64,000 nt of DNA from Lactuca virosa. Taxonomy: Eukaryota; Streptophyta; Magnoliopsida; Asterales; Asteraceae. Positions within the stretch are counted from its first letter, which is position 1, and every line of letters starts with the position of its first letter. Below the pieces are notes generated by a model that searched no databases, was not told the DNA's origin, and saw only the letters and a list, made by a program, of their open reading frames with translations. Location: NCBI GenBank assembly GCA_928212115.1, contig CAKMRJ010000001.1, forward strand, positions 182,232,787 to 182,296,786, read 5' to 3'. Position numbers and translations under genes: made by a program. Shown here piece by piece: positions 32,186 to 43,496 of the stretch.

Positions 32186-32809
32186 GTCGGTCTATTTCGC
32201 CCGACTACCGGGGACTATTTCACCCCTACCATTACCACGTAATAATATAACACACATATACTGCCAGACAATTCTGGGGCGCCTTACCTACCCAGGTCAA
32301 GCCATTTTGGGGTGCTTGACTTACCTGTCGGTCTATTTCACCCGACATACGAGGACTATTTCACCTCCTACTACTACCACATAATATCATAGCATAAACA
32401 TACTCTCAGGCAATTCCGGGGTGCCCGACCTACCCTTCGGTCCTAACGACCGAACTTGGGGACTATTCTCCCCCTACTACCACTATCATATATAACATAT
32501 CATCCTAGCATATAAACATATCAGGTAGTAGCAAACCTAGATGAATATCACAAAGACAATCATCTAACATACAAGTCCTACTGGTGGGCCGGCATTGTGG
32601 TCGTAGACCCACCGCTACTGGAAGGTAACTCACCTCACACTGCTGAAGTCCCGAAGACACAATCCCACACTACTGTAGTCCCGCAGACTCAACCCCAGCT
32701 GTTGGTTGACAAATTCCGGAACTGTCAACACCAAAATAACACCCAATTAATAATTGGGTTCCACTACATAACCATGAGTACATACTTTGGATAATTACTA
32801 CATTACCCC

Positions 32810-33545
32810 AAGCTTGGCTTTATGCAAGCCCAAGGCCCAATCCATAGGCCCACAGTCAACTAGGAAATCAAAGCCCAACATATGGCCCAATTTTCCAAAT
32901 TGGGCCCAAGCCTTTACGAGGTCTTACCATAAGGCCCAACCATTTAGTCTAGTCCAACATTTAACATTCTAATGGCCCAATATCACATAATCATAAAGGC
33001 CCAAACTATGGCCCATCTATGGCCCAATTTTCTAAATTGGGCCCAAACCCCTTACATGTGCCTTACCCTAGGCCCATTAAATTATTCTAGTCCAATTGAT
33101 TGACTTTGGATGGCCCATTAATAACCCAATCATCATGGCCCAATAGAAAGGCCCAACAATAAACCCAAGTGAAATTAGGGTTTCACATAAAATGACGATT
33201 AGGGTTAAGTGTTTCTCACTTAACCCATTAAGTCCAATATTGCTTAGATTAATTTATGTCAATGATTATTATTTAATATTTGAAGTTATTAAATAATTCC
33301 CATGTGTGTGTCGAGATTAATTCTCAAAATTAGGGTTTTATTGGCAATAGGGTTTTCCAAACCCTAATTAGGGTTTCCAACCCAAATACTAGTCCATTTA
33401 TCAATTTGTTGGGCTTTTAGGTTAATTAGGGCTTTATTGGGCCAATTAGGGTCCATTAGACTCATTAGGGTTTTTACTAAGCCCATTAGGCTTCATTGGG
33501 CCCATTAGGGCTTACAAGGCCCATTAGGGTTTCAAGCACCCCAAA
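32810..33545 (-). promoter_or_regulatory. Dense site II and telo-box motifs in LTR G (left copy)
   Basis: More than twenty GGCCCA words (reverse TGGGCC, the plant site II core) and about ten AAACCCTA or TTAGGGTTT telo-box cores lie in about 730 bases. They are often adjacent, as in AAGGCCCATTAGGGTTTC. Site II with telo-box is a known pair in promoters of plant ribosomal-protein and cell-cycle genes. Its position, upstream of the rest of the LTR in the sense direction, fits a promoter, but no TATA or start site is assigned. Confidence 0.55.
32884..33043. repeat. Two perfect 10-bp-arm hairpins in LTR G
   Basis: Arms GGCCCAATTT and AAATTGGGCC with a 3-base loop occur at 32884-32906 and 33021-33043. 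In the right LTR the same hairpins are at 39811-39833 and 39937-39959, each with one arm mismatch. Confidence 0.9.
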
Positions 33546-33614
33546 CGAATCAAACTCAACGAGGCAAGCACACCGCCACCCGACACGGCGGCCGGTGGCG
33601 GCAAGAGGCGGCAG

Positions 33615-33790
33615 CCACCACCCTAAGGTGGTGGTTTTCATTTTCTTTTATTATTCCGATTACATCACAATTACAATAATATCCAAATGACACACACACA
33701 CTCATAAAATAACACACACACACACACACACAGCCACACTGTGGTGGCCGGCGGCGGCGCATGGCGGCAGCCACCACCCTAAGGTGGTGG
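33615..33790. repeat. Duplicated GGTGG hairpin and AC microsatellite in LTR G
   Basis: CCACCACC and GGTGGTGG arms around CTAA occur at 33615-33634 and 33771-33790, 156 bases apart, with an (AC)n stretch between. The right LTR has them at 40563-40582 and 40709-40728. Confidence 0.9.
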
Positions 33791-34838
33791 TGATGCCATT
33801 ATCGAGAGCTACAGCTATACACACACACCAACTGAAACACGCATCTTTGCTTCTTTACTCGGAAAGGAAAGCCAACCACCAACATGGTGGCGTACGGCGG
33901 CGGAAATGACACGAAAAGGTGGCAGCGGCAGCAACACAACGGAAGAAAATGGCACAGCAGCAGCTTCGTCATTTGTGGCCTCCACCATGGCCGGCGGCCA
34001 TGGTGGTTCTTCACTATCTCCCTTCGACAGAAAGCCACACACAACAGCCTCGCTCGGAAAACAAACTCAACACCCACCTGTGGTGGGTAACGATGGCAGA
34101 AGCAACTCAGGAAGGCGGCAACAGCGCTTCCGGCGGCTGAAACGGCGTCACTCGAACATGATAATCCTTCGGGGTGGCGACCGATGAACGGAACCACGGA
34201 GACAACCCATACGGTGGCGACACGAACTATAGTGGCGGCAACAGATTAAGGAATTCCCGTCGACGGTTCTTGTCCTCATCGGCGAAGAAGTAGCAGCGGT
34301 GCACCGCCTCGCCGACATCAACATTTGGCGGTGGATGCTTTAGTGGTCGGAGGTCGCAGCGACGCCGGAGATTGAAGAGGTGAATGGTGGTGGCTGGAGG
34401 GAGTTATAAGGTTGGAGGGCGACGGCTGCATAAAATGGTCAATATGGTTAGGGTTAGTTCCCTACATACCCGACGCCCTTAAACATTTTTCCATAATGCC
34501 ACAATTAGTCCCTCTCTTCCCATATCTCTTCAAACTAAGCCTAAGTTTTACCTTTTCTACCCCAGCTTCGGAAATCCCCTTCAAATTTGATACCTGATTT
34601 ACCAAACAGCCCCTAGGCCTCCAAAATCTCTTCAGTGAAGTCCCAATAATTTCCATTTAGTCCCTGCCTTCCATAAAACTTACAAATTAAGTCCGGATTT
34701 TACACTTTTAACCCCCAATCTCTTAGAGTGTGACAATTAGCTCTACGAGACCATCATTTGATATATAATTATTTATTTTAGGGCTTCTATTCGTTCATTA
34801 ATTTGTTTATTTATTTAATAAATAAACAGGGTGTTACA

Positions 34839-34856
34839 ACTCTCCCCCACTTAAAT
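34839..34856 (-). other. Polypurine tract of element G
   Basis: Minus-strand reading is AAGTGGGGGAGAGT beside the left LTR. Confidence 0.88.
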
Positions 34857-36149
34857 TAGATTTCGTCCTCGAAATCATTTCTTACCATTCCTTACTCGCC
34901 CAACCACTCTAGTAGCATGGTCACCAACCTGGGGACACCCTAGCCTCCCCAGGGTAGCCATGACCAATCCTCGTAAAGCCCTAAAATCCGCAGGTGAACG
35001 AATTCCTCGCAACAAGATCTCGTCTACTCCGTCTGAAGTCTGCTGTCTCGAGATGATCTGAATCCCTAACGACCACTCATACTGAATCATTATCGTTGAA
35101 TCTAGTATGTTTATCCCTCAACTGACAACTCAACTACTGATAACCTGAGGCTCCCACTAGAAAACGGAAATCACAGACCCAATTATCTCTGCGGGTCACT
35201 TATACTCGGCTAAAGCTCAGATAATCCCGTTGTAAGTGACTTAGCATATCCCAAGCTATCTATGACTCTAACCATACATGAAATCCCAAAATACCATTAC
35301 TGCTTGAGACACTGAACTGTCCGAAGTATCGAAATTCCTGAAACACTAAACTGTCTGAAGTAGTACGATGCGCCCTAGATGCCTTCCAAAATCTACCAAG
35401 ACCTCCCTGGTCTCAAATTATTCATCGGTTATCTGAAATACCGGGTTCCAGCCCGGCTGCGGAGCCAAAGGATTGCCTATTTAGTCGCCTCACACGACTT
35501 CTGAACAAAATCCTTCTCTGGAACTAGTTGCCACTAGTTATCATGTCACTGAGGCTCTAACAACCTCTTGATCCAACCGATCGGGTTCGTGCGTCGAATC
35601 CTGATGTTACGAAACCACGGCTAAACGCGGTTGCTACATGACCAATTGTAGACTTATATAACAAGCAACCTGAAGCAATCCATTGCTTCCTCGATCTCAA
35701 AACTGTAGTGGCGTTCCTACAGTATTATCAATGGCTCAACTAGATCTAATCCATCCAAATAATTCTGAAATCCAATCCGTGGATTTCCATATCCTTACTG
35801 CTACACCCGAACTGCTATTGTTCCTTCCACGTTCTAACAACACGCTAATGTTATCTACTAACCTAGTGAATGCTACGGCTACACCCGCAGTCTTACAACA
35901 CCTTAGCACTATCTGGCTGCTAAGGAATGCTACGGCTACACCCGCAGACTTACAACACTCTATCACTATTTGGCTGCTAGTGAATGCTACGGCTACACCC
36001 GCAGACTTACAACACTCTAACACTATCTGGCTGCTAGTGAATGCTACGACTACCCCCGTAGTCTAACTGGGTCGAACACACACTCGACCTCACACACAAC
36101 TAAACTTGAATCCTAACTGGAGCTCTAACCTGGTTCCCGAAACCTGCTA
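34857..36149 (-). other. Element G interior, unreadable 3' part with 57-bp repeats
   Basis: Integrase would be expected here, but I can read no integrase motif on the minus strand. The stretch includes a 57-bp minisatellite at 35868-36062. Either the 3' part of pol is deleted, or it is too decayed to see by eye. Confidence 0.6.
35868..36062. repeat. 57-bp minisatellite in element G
   Basis: GAATGCTACGGCTACACCC starts at 35868, 35925 and 35982, and a diverged copy at 36039, exactly 57 bases apart. Because 57 is a multiple of three, open frames persist on both strands (35683-36066 plus, 35736-36023 minus), giving repeated peptides such as NATATPADLQHS. Confidence 0.92.
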
Positions 36150-36555
36150 TCACGTGACCTCACTGTAACAGTACCACACCCATGCCCGTGATCGAAGCGT
36201 CACAGTAAACCACGAAATCATCTACACCCTCTGGCAGGGTAAGAATCGGTGCCTCGCATAACCGCTGTCTGAGAGTCTCGAAGGCTGCCTACTGCTCAGG
36301 TCCCCAGCAAAAGGCCACCGATTTCTTGGTCAGTTGGGTCAAAGGGACCGTAATCTCGGAGAAGATCGGTATGAGTCCCCGGTAATAACCTGCTAGACCC
36401 AGGGAACTCTGAATCTCGATTGGAGACCTCGGAACCTCCCATTACATCAGGACCTCTATTTTGGCCGGATCGACCAGAATACCTTTCTGGTTGACAAGGT
36501 GCCCAAGAGATTGCACCTCGCGCAACCAGAACTCATATTTGGAGAACTTTACAAA
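36150..36555 (-). pseudogene. Element G RT to RNase H remnant
   Basis: This stretch is clearly related to 43350-43745 of element C. Both share the blocks CGCTGTCTGAGAGTCT, AATAACCTGCTAGACC, TTTGGCCGGATCGACC-like sequence and TGCACCTCGCGCAACCAGAA, which in C encode the end of RT and start of RNase H. In G the frame is broken by many stops. It shows that G came from a coding Gypsy element of the same broad group as C. Confidence 0.85.
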
Positions 36556-37382
36556 AAGTCTCTTCCCCACTTAGATTCGGCTAAGTCTTCACGACACGCG
36601 AGAATTGAAGGATCCCCAATCCTTCTCGCTTTCTTATATCCCACTAATGACAACCTGTACTTACCAATGCTAGCGATTAATTACCGGTTAAACCTTGAGA
36701 TCACCCATTCTCCGAAATCCTGAAGAGTACCCTTGAGATCTGGTCCAGTCTAACACCTCAATCCATCTCCCATGTTGTCCACTGAAGACCTTAATCTTCA
36801 CTCTAGCTGATGAATCCTCTTTTCCATTCCCAATCTTGCAATACCACAAAACTCTAACCGAACACAGCCCATGCGAGAAATGCAATTCTCTTGGACATCC
36901 AATGACCGAACACCTATGCATCTAACAGTCGCAATTGACTTCACAATCTTCATGCTACCAATCCTTCCCTAGCAACGATGGTGCCTTGAACTCCAAAGTT
37001 CTTCCATAGACAGCTAACGACCCTACCCAACAATGATGGAACCACTGGACGCTGACTTCACTGGAGAACTATCGCTCTACTCCTGACCGAGTATCCTCTA
37101 AATAATACTCCCGCACAGATCCCGACAAAGATCCGAAATGATAACGGTACATGCGGAACCCACTCCGCAAGATGCGTCCCTCTGTGGGTTCATCAAGGAC
37201 CTTTCAGCATGCAGGATGGGATATATGATCCTTGATGACCCAAACACTAGCAGGAAAACCGACCCAAGGTCTGACTTATCCAAACTCACTCACAATTCCA
37301 AAGCGATACGTATTCCCAACATCCATCTAGCAGCAGTAGAAGATGACATACCCGCAACATCTGTAGGGAATACTGATCACCC
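36556..37382 (-). other. Element G interior, unassigned
   Basis: No convincing gene. Short frames are present on both strands. Upstream RT and protease would be expected here, but I cannot read their motifs. Confidence 0.5.
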
Positions 37383-37640
37383 TCAACTGTCATGATCAAC
37401 CCTGCAACACCTATAGCAGCCTAAACCTTTGGAGTGACAAACTCCCTCATGCACTTTCTCGTACCCGTTGCACTGACCCCGGCCCTGCTGGCCTTTCACC
37501 CGATGATCAGAAGTCATGGGTCTCTTCCCGGGACCCTCTACTATACGCACCTGGCACGAACTTCTCTTTCCAGGGTGCTCCCAAATCGATCTCGCATCTG
37601 CAACTTCTTGGAAATCATATCCTTCAGGGTCTACCACCCT
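37383..37640 (-). pseudogene. Element G possible gag zinc-knuckle remnant
   Basis: The minus frame 37383-37637 ends GVCHSKGLGCYRCCRVDHDS. The CYRC..VDH part resembles the first half of a gag zinc knuckle (CX2CX4H), preceded by a Gly/Arg/Lys-rich segment as in Gypsy gags. The final Cys is absent. The position, after RT in plus coordinates and so 5' in sense, is right for gag. Identification is tentative. Confidence 0.45.
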
Positions 37641-38658
37641 ACTTCGCTCACTAGCTCACCTACCAATGGCTCAACTGCAACAACTAGAACATCCTCTGTC
37701 CCCAAACCGGGTCACAAACTTCTCCCCGAAGCTTCTCAGATTCTCCAAGACTCTCACCGATTCGAGTATGGATCCTGTGCTATCAGTAGTACGGGCCCAA
37801 TACTACCTTCCACACCTATCCATACTTTCCTCAGCAATCCACCCGGATCCTCCAAGTTTCCTCAACTGGTACACCCAAGTCTCATTGAGCCTCACTACTA
37901 ACCCACTGAAACATATCCTAGGATTTCCTAGGTTCCCGAACTCACCCAGTCCTCAGCTGCTTAAAGATTCCCAGTAATGTCAACTAGCTACCTCGTGAAT
38001 ATAGCCACATACAACGGAGATCAGATAATCCTTCGAGTAAAAGACCCATCCCTAGAACGGTTGGACTCAGACAAGAGTTGCGCAATAGGGTCAAGTCTAT
38101 CACTCTGAGATTATCCGGCCTGTGTTCCATGTGACTTAGCATATTCACTTAATAGTTAGCTCACATTATTAAGAGTCCCACAAAGTACAAAGCAAGCAGC
38201 ATTCAGACAATGGAAAAGCTAACCATCATATTCCAATCAAACATTCTATCCTCTAATCAGGAATCTGTACATGCAATTCAAAGGCTCATACAATCAGGCA
38301 TAACCTAAACAGGCTATCCTATTACTGACTGATCAGTACTAGCATGCAAGTCTACAAGCACATACAATAGACATATAAGGCATCCTCCTAGATTCTTAGC
38401 CCTAATCTAGCATGCAATTCTCATAACCATATCATATCATATCATATCATAACATGTATGGGTATCTTGGGGAAAACTTACTTGAGCTCGGCTGATTGCA
38501 CGCATCACACACTTTGTTCTTTTCAAAGTTCTGTTCTCCTTTCGAATTCTTTTCAAAATTCTTTTTATAAAAGGGTTTTTACTTTTGAAAATTTTCATAC
38601 CAAGTCCTTAGTTTGAGTTCAGACACACCCGGGAGTGTGCCCGAATCCCTCAAACCAA
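37641..38658 (-). other. Element G leader and unreadable gag region
   Basis: There is no recognised gene. Near 38420-38460 is a short ATCAT repeat (ATATCATATCATATCAT). At 38560-38600 the sequence is AT-rich, leading to the primer site. Confidence 0.5.
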
Positions 38659-38671
38659 GGCTCTGATACCA
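38659..38671 (-). other. Primer-binding site of element G (initiator Met tRNA)
   Basis: The minus-strand reading TGGTATCAGAGCC is a perfect match to the usual complement of initiator Met tRNA. It is three bases from the LTR at 38675. Confidence 0.95.
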
Positions 38672-38674
38672 ACT

Positions 38675-41600
38675 TGTAACATCCCAAACTTCAAGGCCAA
38701 AAAATTCATTTTTAAATAAGTTATTACAGAAAACCATCAGTATAAAAAACATTCATAATAATATGTCGTGTCAAACCAAGGTGTCAGTAATCAAAACATA
38801 TTATCATAAAATAATATCAGAGTGTAATCCCAAAGATCTCATGTGCGGAAAACATAGTGTGATGCGTTGCGATCAAGCCGGCTCCTTTCCTTTGAAAACG
38901 AGTACCTGAAACCAAAACTGTAAACCGTAAGCACGAAGCTTAGTGAGTTCCCCCATCATACCACACACCATACAATAATATACTATCAGGCAATTCTGAG
39001 GTGCCTGACTACCCAGGTCAAGCCATTCTGGGGCCCTTGACTTACGCAGGTCAAGCCATTCTGTGGTGCTTGGCTTACCCAGGTCAAGCCATTCTGGGTG
39101 CTTGACTTACACGTCGGTCTATTTCGCCCGACTATCGGGGACTATTTCACCCCTTACCACTACCACGTAATAATATAACACACATATACTGCCAGGCAAT
39201 TCTGGGGCGCCTGACCTACGCAGGTCAAGCCATTCTGGGGTGCTTAACTTACCCGTCGGTCTATTTCACCCGACATACAAGGACTATTTCACCTCCTACT
39301 ACTACCACATAATATCATAGCATAAACATACTGTCAGGCAATTCTGGGGTGCCCGATCTACCCTTCAGTCCTAACGACCGAACTTGGGGACTATTCTCCC
39401 CTACAACCACTATCACAAATAACATATCATGCTAGCACATAAACATATCAGGTAGTAGCAAACCTAGATGAATATCACAAAGACAATCATCTAACATACA
39501 AGTCCTACTGGTGGGCTGACATTGTGGCCGTAGACCCACCGCTACTGGAAGGTAACTCAGCTCACACTGCTGAAGTCCCGAAGACATAATTCCACACTGC
39601 TGTAGTCCCGCAGACTCAACCCCAGCTGCTGGCTAACAGGTTCCCGAACTGTCAACACCAAAATAACACCCAATTAATAATTAGGTTCCACTACATAACC
39701 ATGACTACATACTTTGGATAATTACTACATTACCCCAAGCTTGGCTTTATGCAAGCCCAAGGCCCAATCCCTAGGCCCAAAGTCAACTAGGAAATCAAAG
39801 CCCAAGATATGTCCCAATTTTCCAAATTGGGCCCAAGCCGTTACAAGGTCTTACCATAAGGCCCAACCATTTAGTCCAGTCCAACATTCAATATTCTAAT
39901 GGCCCAATATCACATAATCATAAAGGCCGAAACTATGGCCCAATTTTCCAAATTGGGCACAAACCCATTACATGGGTCTTACCCTAGGCCCATTAAATTA
40001 TTCTAGTCCAATTGCTTGACTTTAGATGGCCCATTAATAACCCAGTCATCAAGGCCCAATAGAAAGGCCCAACAATAAACCCAAGTGAAATTAGGGTTTC
40101 ACATAAAATGACGATTAGGGTTAAGTGTTTCTCACTTAACCCATTAAGGACTTAACCTACTAAGGACTTAATCCATTATGTCCAATATTACTTAGATTAA
40201 TTTCTGCCAATGATTATTATTTAATATTTGAAGTTATTAAATAATTCCCATGTGTGTGTCCCGATTAATTCTCAAAATTAGGGTATTATTGGCATTAGGG
40301 TTTTCCAAACCCTAATTAGGGTTTCCAACCCAAATACTAGCCCATTTATCAATTTGTTGGGCTTCTAGGTCAATTAGGGCTTTATTGGGCCAATTAGGGT
40401 CCATGAGACTCATTAGGGTTTTTACTAAGCCCATTAGGCTTCATTGGGCCCATTAGGGCTTACAAGGCCCATTAGGGTTTCAAGCACCCCAAACGAATCA
40501 AACTCAATGAGGCAAGCACACCGCCACCCGACACTGCGGCCGGTGGCGACAGGAGGCGGCAGCCACCACCCTAAGGTGGTGGTTTTCATTTTCTTTTATT
40601 ATTCCGATTACATCACAATTACAATAATATCCAAATGACACACACACACTCATAAAATAACACACACACAGTTACACTGTGGTGGCTGGCGGCGGCGCAT
40701 GGCGGCAGCCACCACCCTAAGGTGGTGGTTAGGCCATTACCGAGATCTACAGCTATACACACACCAACTGAAACGCGCATCTTTGCTTCTTTACTCGGAA
40801 AGGTGGCAGCGGCAGCAGCACGGTGGAAGAAAATGGGACAGCAGCAGCTTCATCATTTGTGGCAGCCACCATGGCCGGCGACCATGGTGGTTCTTCACTA
40901 TCTCCCTTCGACAGAAAGCCACACACAAAAGCCTCGCTCGGAAAGCGAACTCAACACCCACCTGTGGTGGGTGACGATGGCAGCAACAAGTCAGGAAGGC
41001 GGCAACAGCGCTTTCGGCGGCTGAAACGGCGTCACTCGAACATGATAGCCCTTCGGGGTGGCGACCGATGAACGGAACCACAGAGACAACCCATACGGCG
41101 GCGGCGCGAACTGTAGCGGCGGCAACAGATGAAGGAATTCCCGCCGACAGTTCTTGTCCTCATCGACGAAGAAGTAGCAGCGGTGCACCGCCTCACCGAC
41201 ATCAACAGTTGGTGGTGGATGCTTTAGTGGTCAGAGGTAGCAGCGGTGCTGGAGATTGAAGAGGTGAATGGTGGCGGCTGGAGGGAGGTATAAGGTTGGA
41301 GGGTGACGGCTGCATAAAATGGTCGATAGGGTTAGGGTTTGTTACCTATATACCCGACGCCCTTAAACATTTTTCCATAATGCCATAATTAGTCCCTCTC
41401 TTCCCATATCTCTTCAAACTAAGCCCAAATTTTACCTTTTCTACCCCAGCTTCGGAAATCCCCTTCAAAATTGATATCTGATTTACCAAACAGCCCCTAG
41501 GCCTCCAAAATCTCTTCAATGAAGTCCCAATAATTCCCATTTAGTCCCTGCCTTCCGTAACACTTACAAATTAAGTCCGGATTTTACACTTTTAACCCCC

Positions 41601-41722
41601 AATCTCTTACAGTGTGACAATTAGCTCTACGAGACCATCATTTGATATATAATTATTTATTTTAGGGCTTCTATTCGTTCATTAATTTGTTTATTTATTT
41701 AATAAATAAACAGGGTGTTACA
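38675..41722 (-). repeat. Element G 5' LTR
   Basis: The LTR is 3,048 bases, TGTAACATCCC to GGGTGTTACA, colinear with the left LTR. It has the same 33-bp repeats, GGCCCA/telo-box region (about 39740-40490), hairpins and GC-rich block. By eye it differs by a few percent plus several indels. Confidence 0.94.
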
Positions 41723-41727
41723 AAGAA

Positions 41728-42165
41728 CTTCCAAAGAACTCCTTACTTTAGATGAATAGACAATTATTAAGGAGGAAGTCAGATATAGAAGTGCATATGT
41801 TGTATCCCAGGTCGGATGTCTTCCAATCACACAAAGGGGACAACATATGACTAACAGAGATAGAGGGATTGAGAGGTAGAATGTTGCATATGCTGTGTCC
41901 CAGGTCGGATCTTCCGATCACTTTATCAGACCTACTTTATCATAACCCCCCAGTCGCCCTATCATAACCAGATTTAAGGACATAAGTCTGTACATCAAGG
42001 AAGAGTTAAGCCACAGTTCTAGATGCGTATTAATTTAGTGTATCTCGTGGGTTCCCGTATTTACCTCACTGCTCAATCTACCCGAGCGTTGTATTGTCAG
42101 TCCAAATGAAACTATATAAGTTTATATTAGTCAAGTCCTTTCATGGTCTATCAATGTCTAGTCCT
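41728..42165 (-). other. Right-hand remnant between element G and element C
   Basis: Presumably the remaining part of element H to the right of G. It has no LTR copy and no gene. It contains a diverged direct repeat (GTTGTATCCCAGGTCGGAT near 41798, CTGTGTCCCAGGTCGGATC near 41891). The far end (GAATTAA at 42159-42165) does not end in CA as an LTR should. H must therefore have lost its 5' LTR, or this is another fragment. Confidence 0.4.
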
Positions 42166-42624
42166 TTTGAATTAAATTTCGAAGGGAGGTCGGTATATGC
42201 TTGCGTGGTAACTGGTGTTATACGAAAACTCCGCTAACAGAAGATACGTATCCCAACTGCCACTGAAATCCAAAACACATGCGCGTAGCATGTCCTCGAG
42301 AGTCTGTATCGTCCTCTCACTCTGTCTCTCGGTCTGAGAGTGGAAAGTTGTGCTGAAGTGAAGACGAGTACGCATCTCCTTGTGAAACCGCTTCCAACAT
42401 CTGGAAGTGAAACGGACATCTCGGTCTGACACCACCGAGACAGGATCCCCATGCCGTGCCACTATCTCTCGCATATAAATTTCGGCCAACTTCTAGGCCG
42501 ATATGCTCTCATGGATCGGGATAAAATCAGCGCTCTTGGTCAATCGATCCAGGATGACCCATATCGAATCTACTCTGCGTGCGGTCCTGGGAAGCTTGGT
42601 AATGAAATCGCAGGTGATATACTC
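42166..42624 (-). pseudogene. Element C integrase core, C-terminal half
   Basis: The minus frame 42172-42489 carries the second catalytic Asp (VVSDRDVRFTSRCW) and the Glu region (TERQSERTIQTLEDML), then LLAEFSYNTSYHAS and PPFEI, where it is cut. The next residues of the same protein (MLYGRK...) are on the other side of H and G at 30234. The first Asp should lie in 42490-42624, where frames are broken. Confidence 0.88.
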
Positions 42625-43496
42625 CTATTTCCACACGGGAATGTCTAACGGATGCATCTTGTCTTGTGGTCTCTGGTGCTCAGCCTTGACCTTTCTACAG
42701 GTCAAGCACCTCTCCACATACCACGCTACGTCCCGCTTCATGCAGGGCCACCAATAATCATGGCGAAGATCTCGATACATCTTCGTTGCCCCGGGGTGGA
42801 TGGAGAACCTCGACTTATGAGCCTCATCCATCAGAACCTGTCGTACTCCACCCCAGTACGGAACCCATACCCTCCCATGTAGGGTCAGCAATCTTCGGCT
42901 ATCATAATCGAACGAGGCCACCCGACCTACAATCCTCTCACACTTTTGGCGCTCTTCCTTCAAGCCTTCAACCTGCGCCTCTCTAATCTGCTCCAACAGT
43001 GGAGTGATCACTGTCATCCTCAAACATATGTCTCTAATCGGAGCTGCTACTACCTTGCGGCTCAGGGCGTCGGCCACCACATTGGCCTTGCCCGGGTGGT
43101 AAAGGACCTCACAGTCATAATCCTTTACCACATCTAACCATCGACGCTGCCTCATGTTCATATTCGGCTGATCCATGAGGTACCTCAAACTCTTATGGTC
43201 CGTGTAAATGGTGCAACGGACCCCACAGAGGTAATGCCACCAAATCTTGAGGGCAAACACTACAACCCCCACCTCAAAATCATGCATCGGATAGTTAGCC
43301 TCGTGAGGCTTCAGCTGCCTCTACACGTCACATTACCCATCTGCATCAGAACTGCACCCATGCCTGTAATCGATACATCACAATACACCACCAAGTCATC
43401 TAATCCCTCAGGTAGAGTCAAAATCGGTGCCTCACACAACCGCTGTCTGAGAGTCTTGAAGGCCGCCTACTGCTCAGGCCCCCAGCGGAATGTCAC
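42625..43496 (-). pseudogene. Element C RNase H and integrase zinc finger
   Basis: The open minus frame 42625-43287 (220 residues) starts in RNase H (YTDHKSLRYL, HPGKANVVADALSR). It passes into the integrase HHCC finger (HKSRFSIHPGATKMYRDL, then ERCLTCRKVK). To its right, 43288-43496 carries the RNase H start in broken frames (VVYCDVSITGMGAVLMQ). RNase H removes the RNA template; the finger helps integrase bind DNA ends. Confidence 0.88.

Larger units (their letters stand above)
31748..34838 (-). repeat. Element G 3' LTR
   Basis: It runs TGTAACATCCC to GGGTGTTACA. It contains a 33-bp tandem repeat (about 32055-32185), a region dense in GGCCCAA and AAACCCTAA words (32810-33545), two perfect hairpins, an AC microsatellite, and a GGTGG hairpin duplicated 156 bases apart. 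ORFs of 60-130 codons at 33800-34200 occur on both strands; I treat them as by-products of GC-rich composition. Confidence 0.94.
31748..41722 (-). mobile_element. Element G: complete minus-strand Gypsy element with very long LTRs
   Basis: The element is 9,975 bases. LTRs are at 31748-34838 (3,091) and 38675-41722 (3,048). A perfect target duplication AAGAA flanks it (31743-31747 and 41723-41727). The primer site next to the right LTR and the polypurine tract next to the left set minus orientation. The interior is only 3.8 kb and has no intact gene; gag and RT remnants are detectable. The LTRs have diverged visibly, including an approximately 40-base difference near 40150-40185, so this is an older insertion than A or the Athila array. 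Confidence 0.95.

Noticed and set aside
33799..34197. 132-codon minus-strand ORF, with overlapping plus-strand ORFs (33906-34187) in LTR G
   Set aside because: Open on both strands in GC-rich sequence, Gly/Ala/Arg-rich, and only partly kept open in the other LTR (40791-41081). No domain; treated as compositional.
35683..36066. 127-codon plus ORF with repeated peptides
   Set aside because: It is the translation of the 57-bp minisatellite and is open on the other strand as well.
37434..37977. Two overlapping plus ORFs of about 150 codons in element G
   Set aside because: They are antisense to the gag region of a minus-strand element and have no recognisable domain.
38659..38671. tRNA-like sequences at the primer-binding sites
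   Set aside because: They match only the last bases of a tRNA as a primer complement; there is no cloverleaf.
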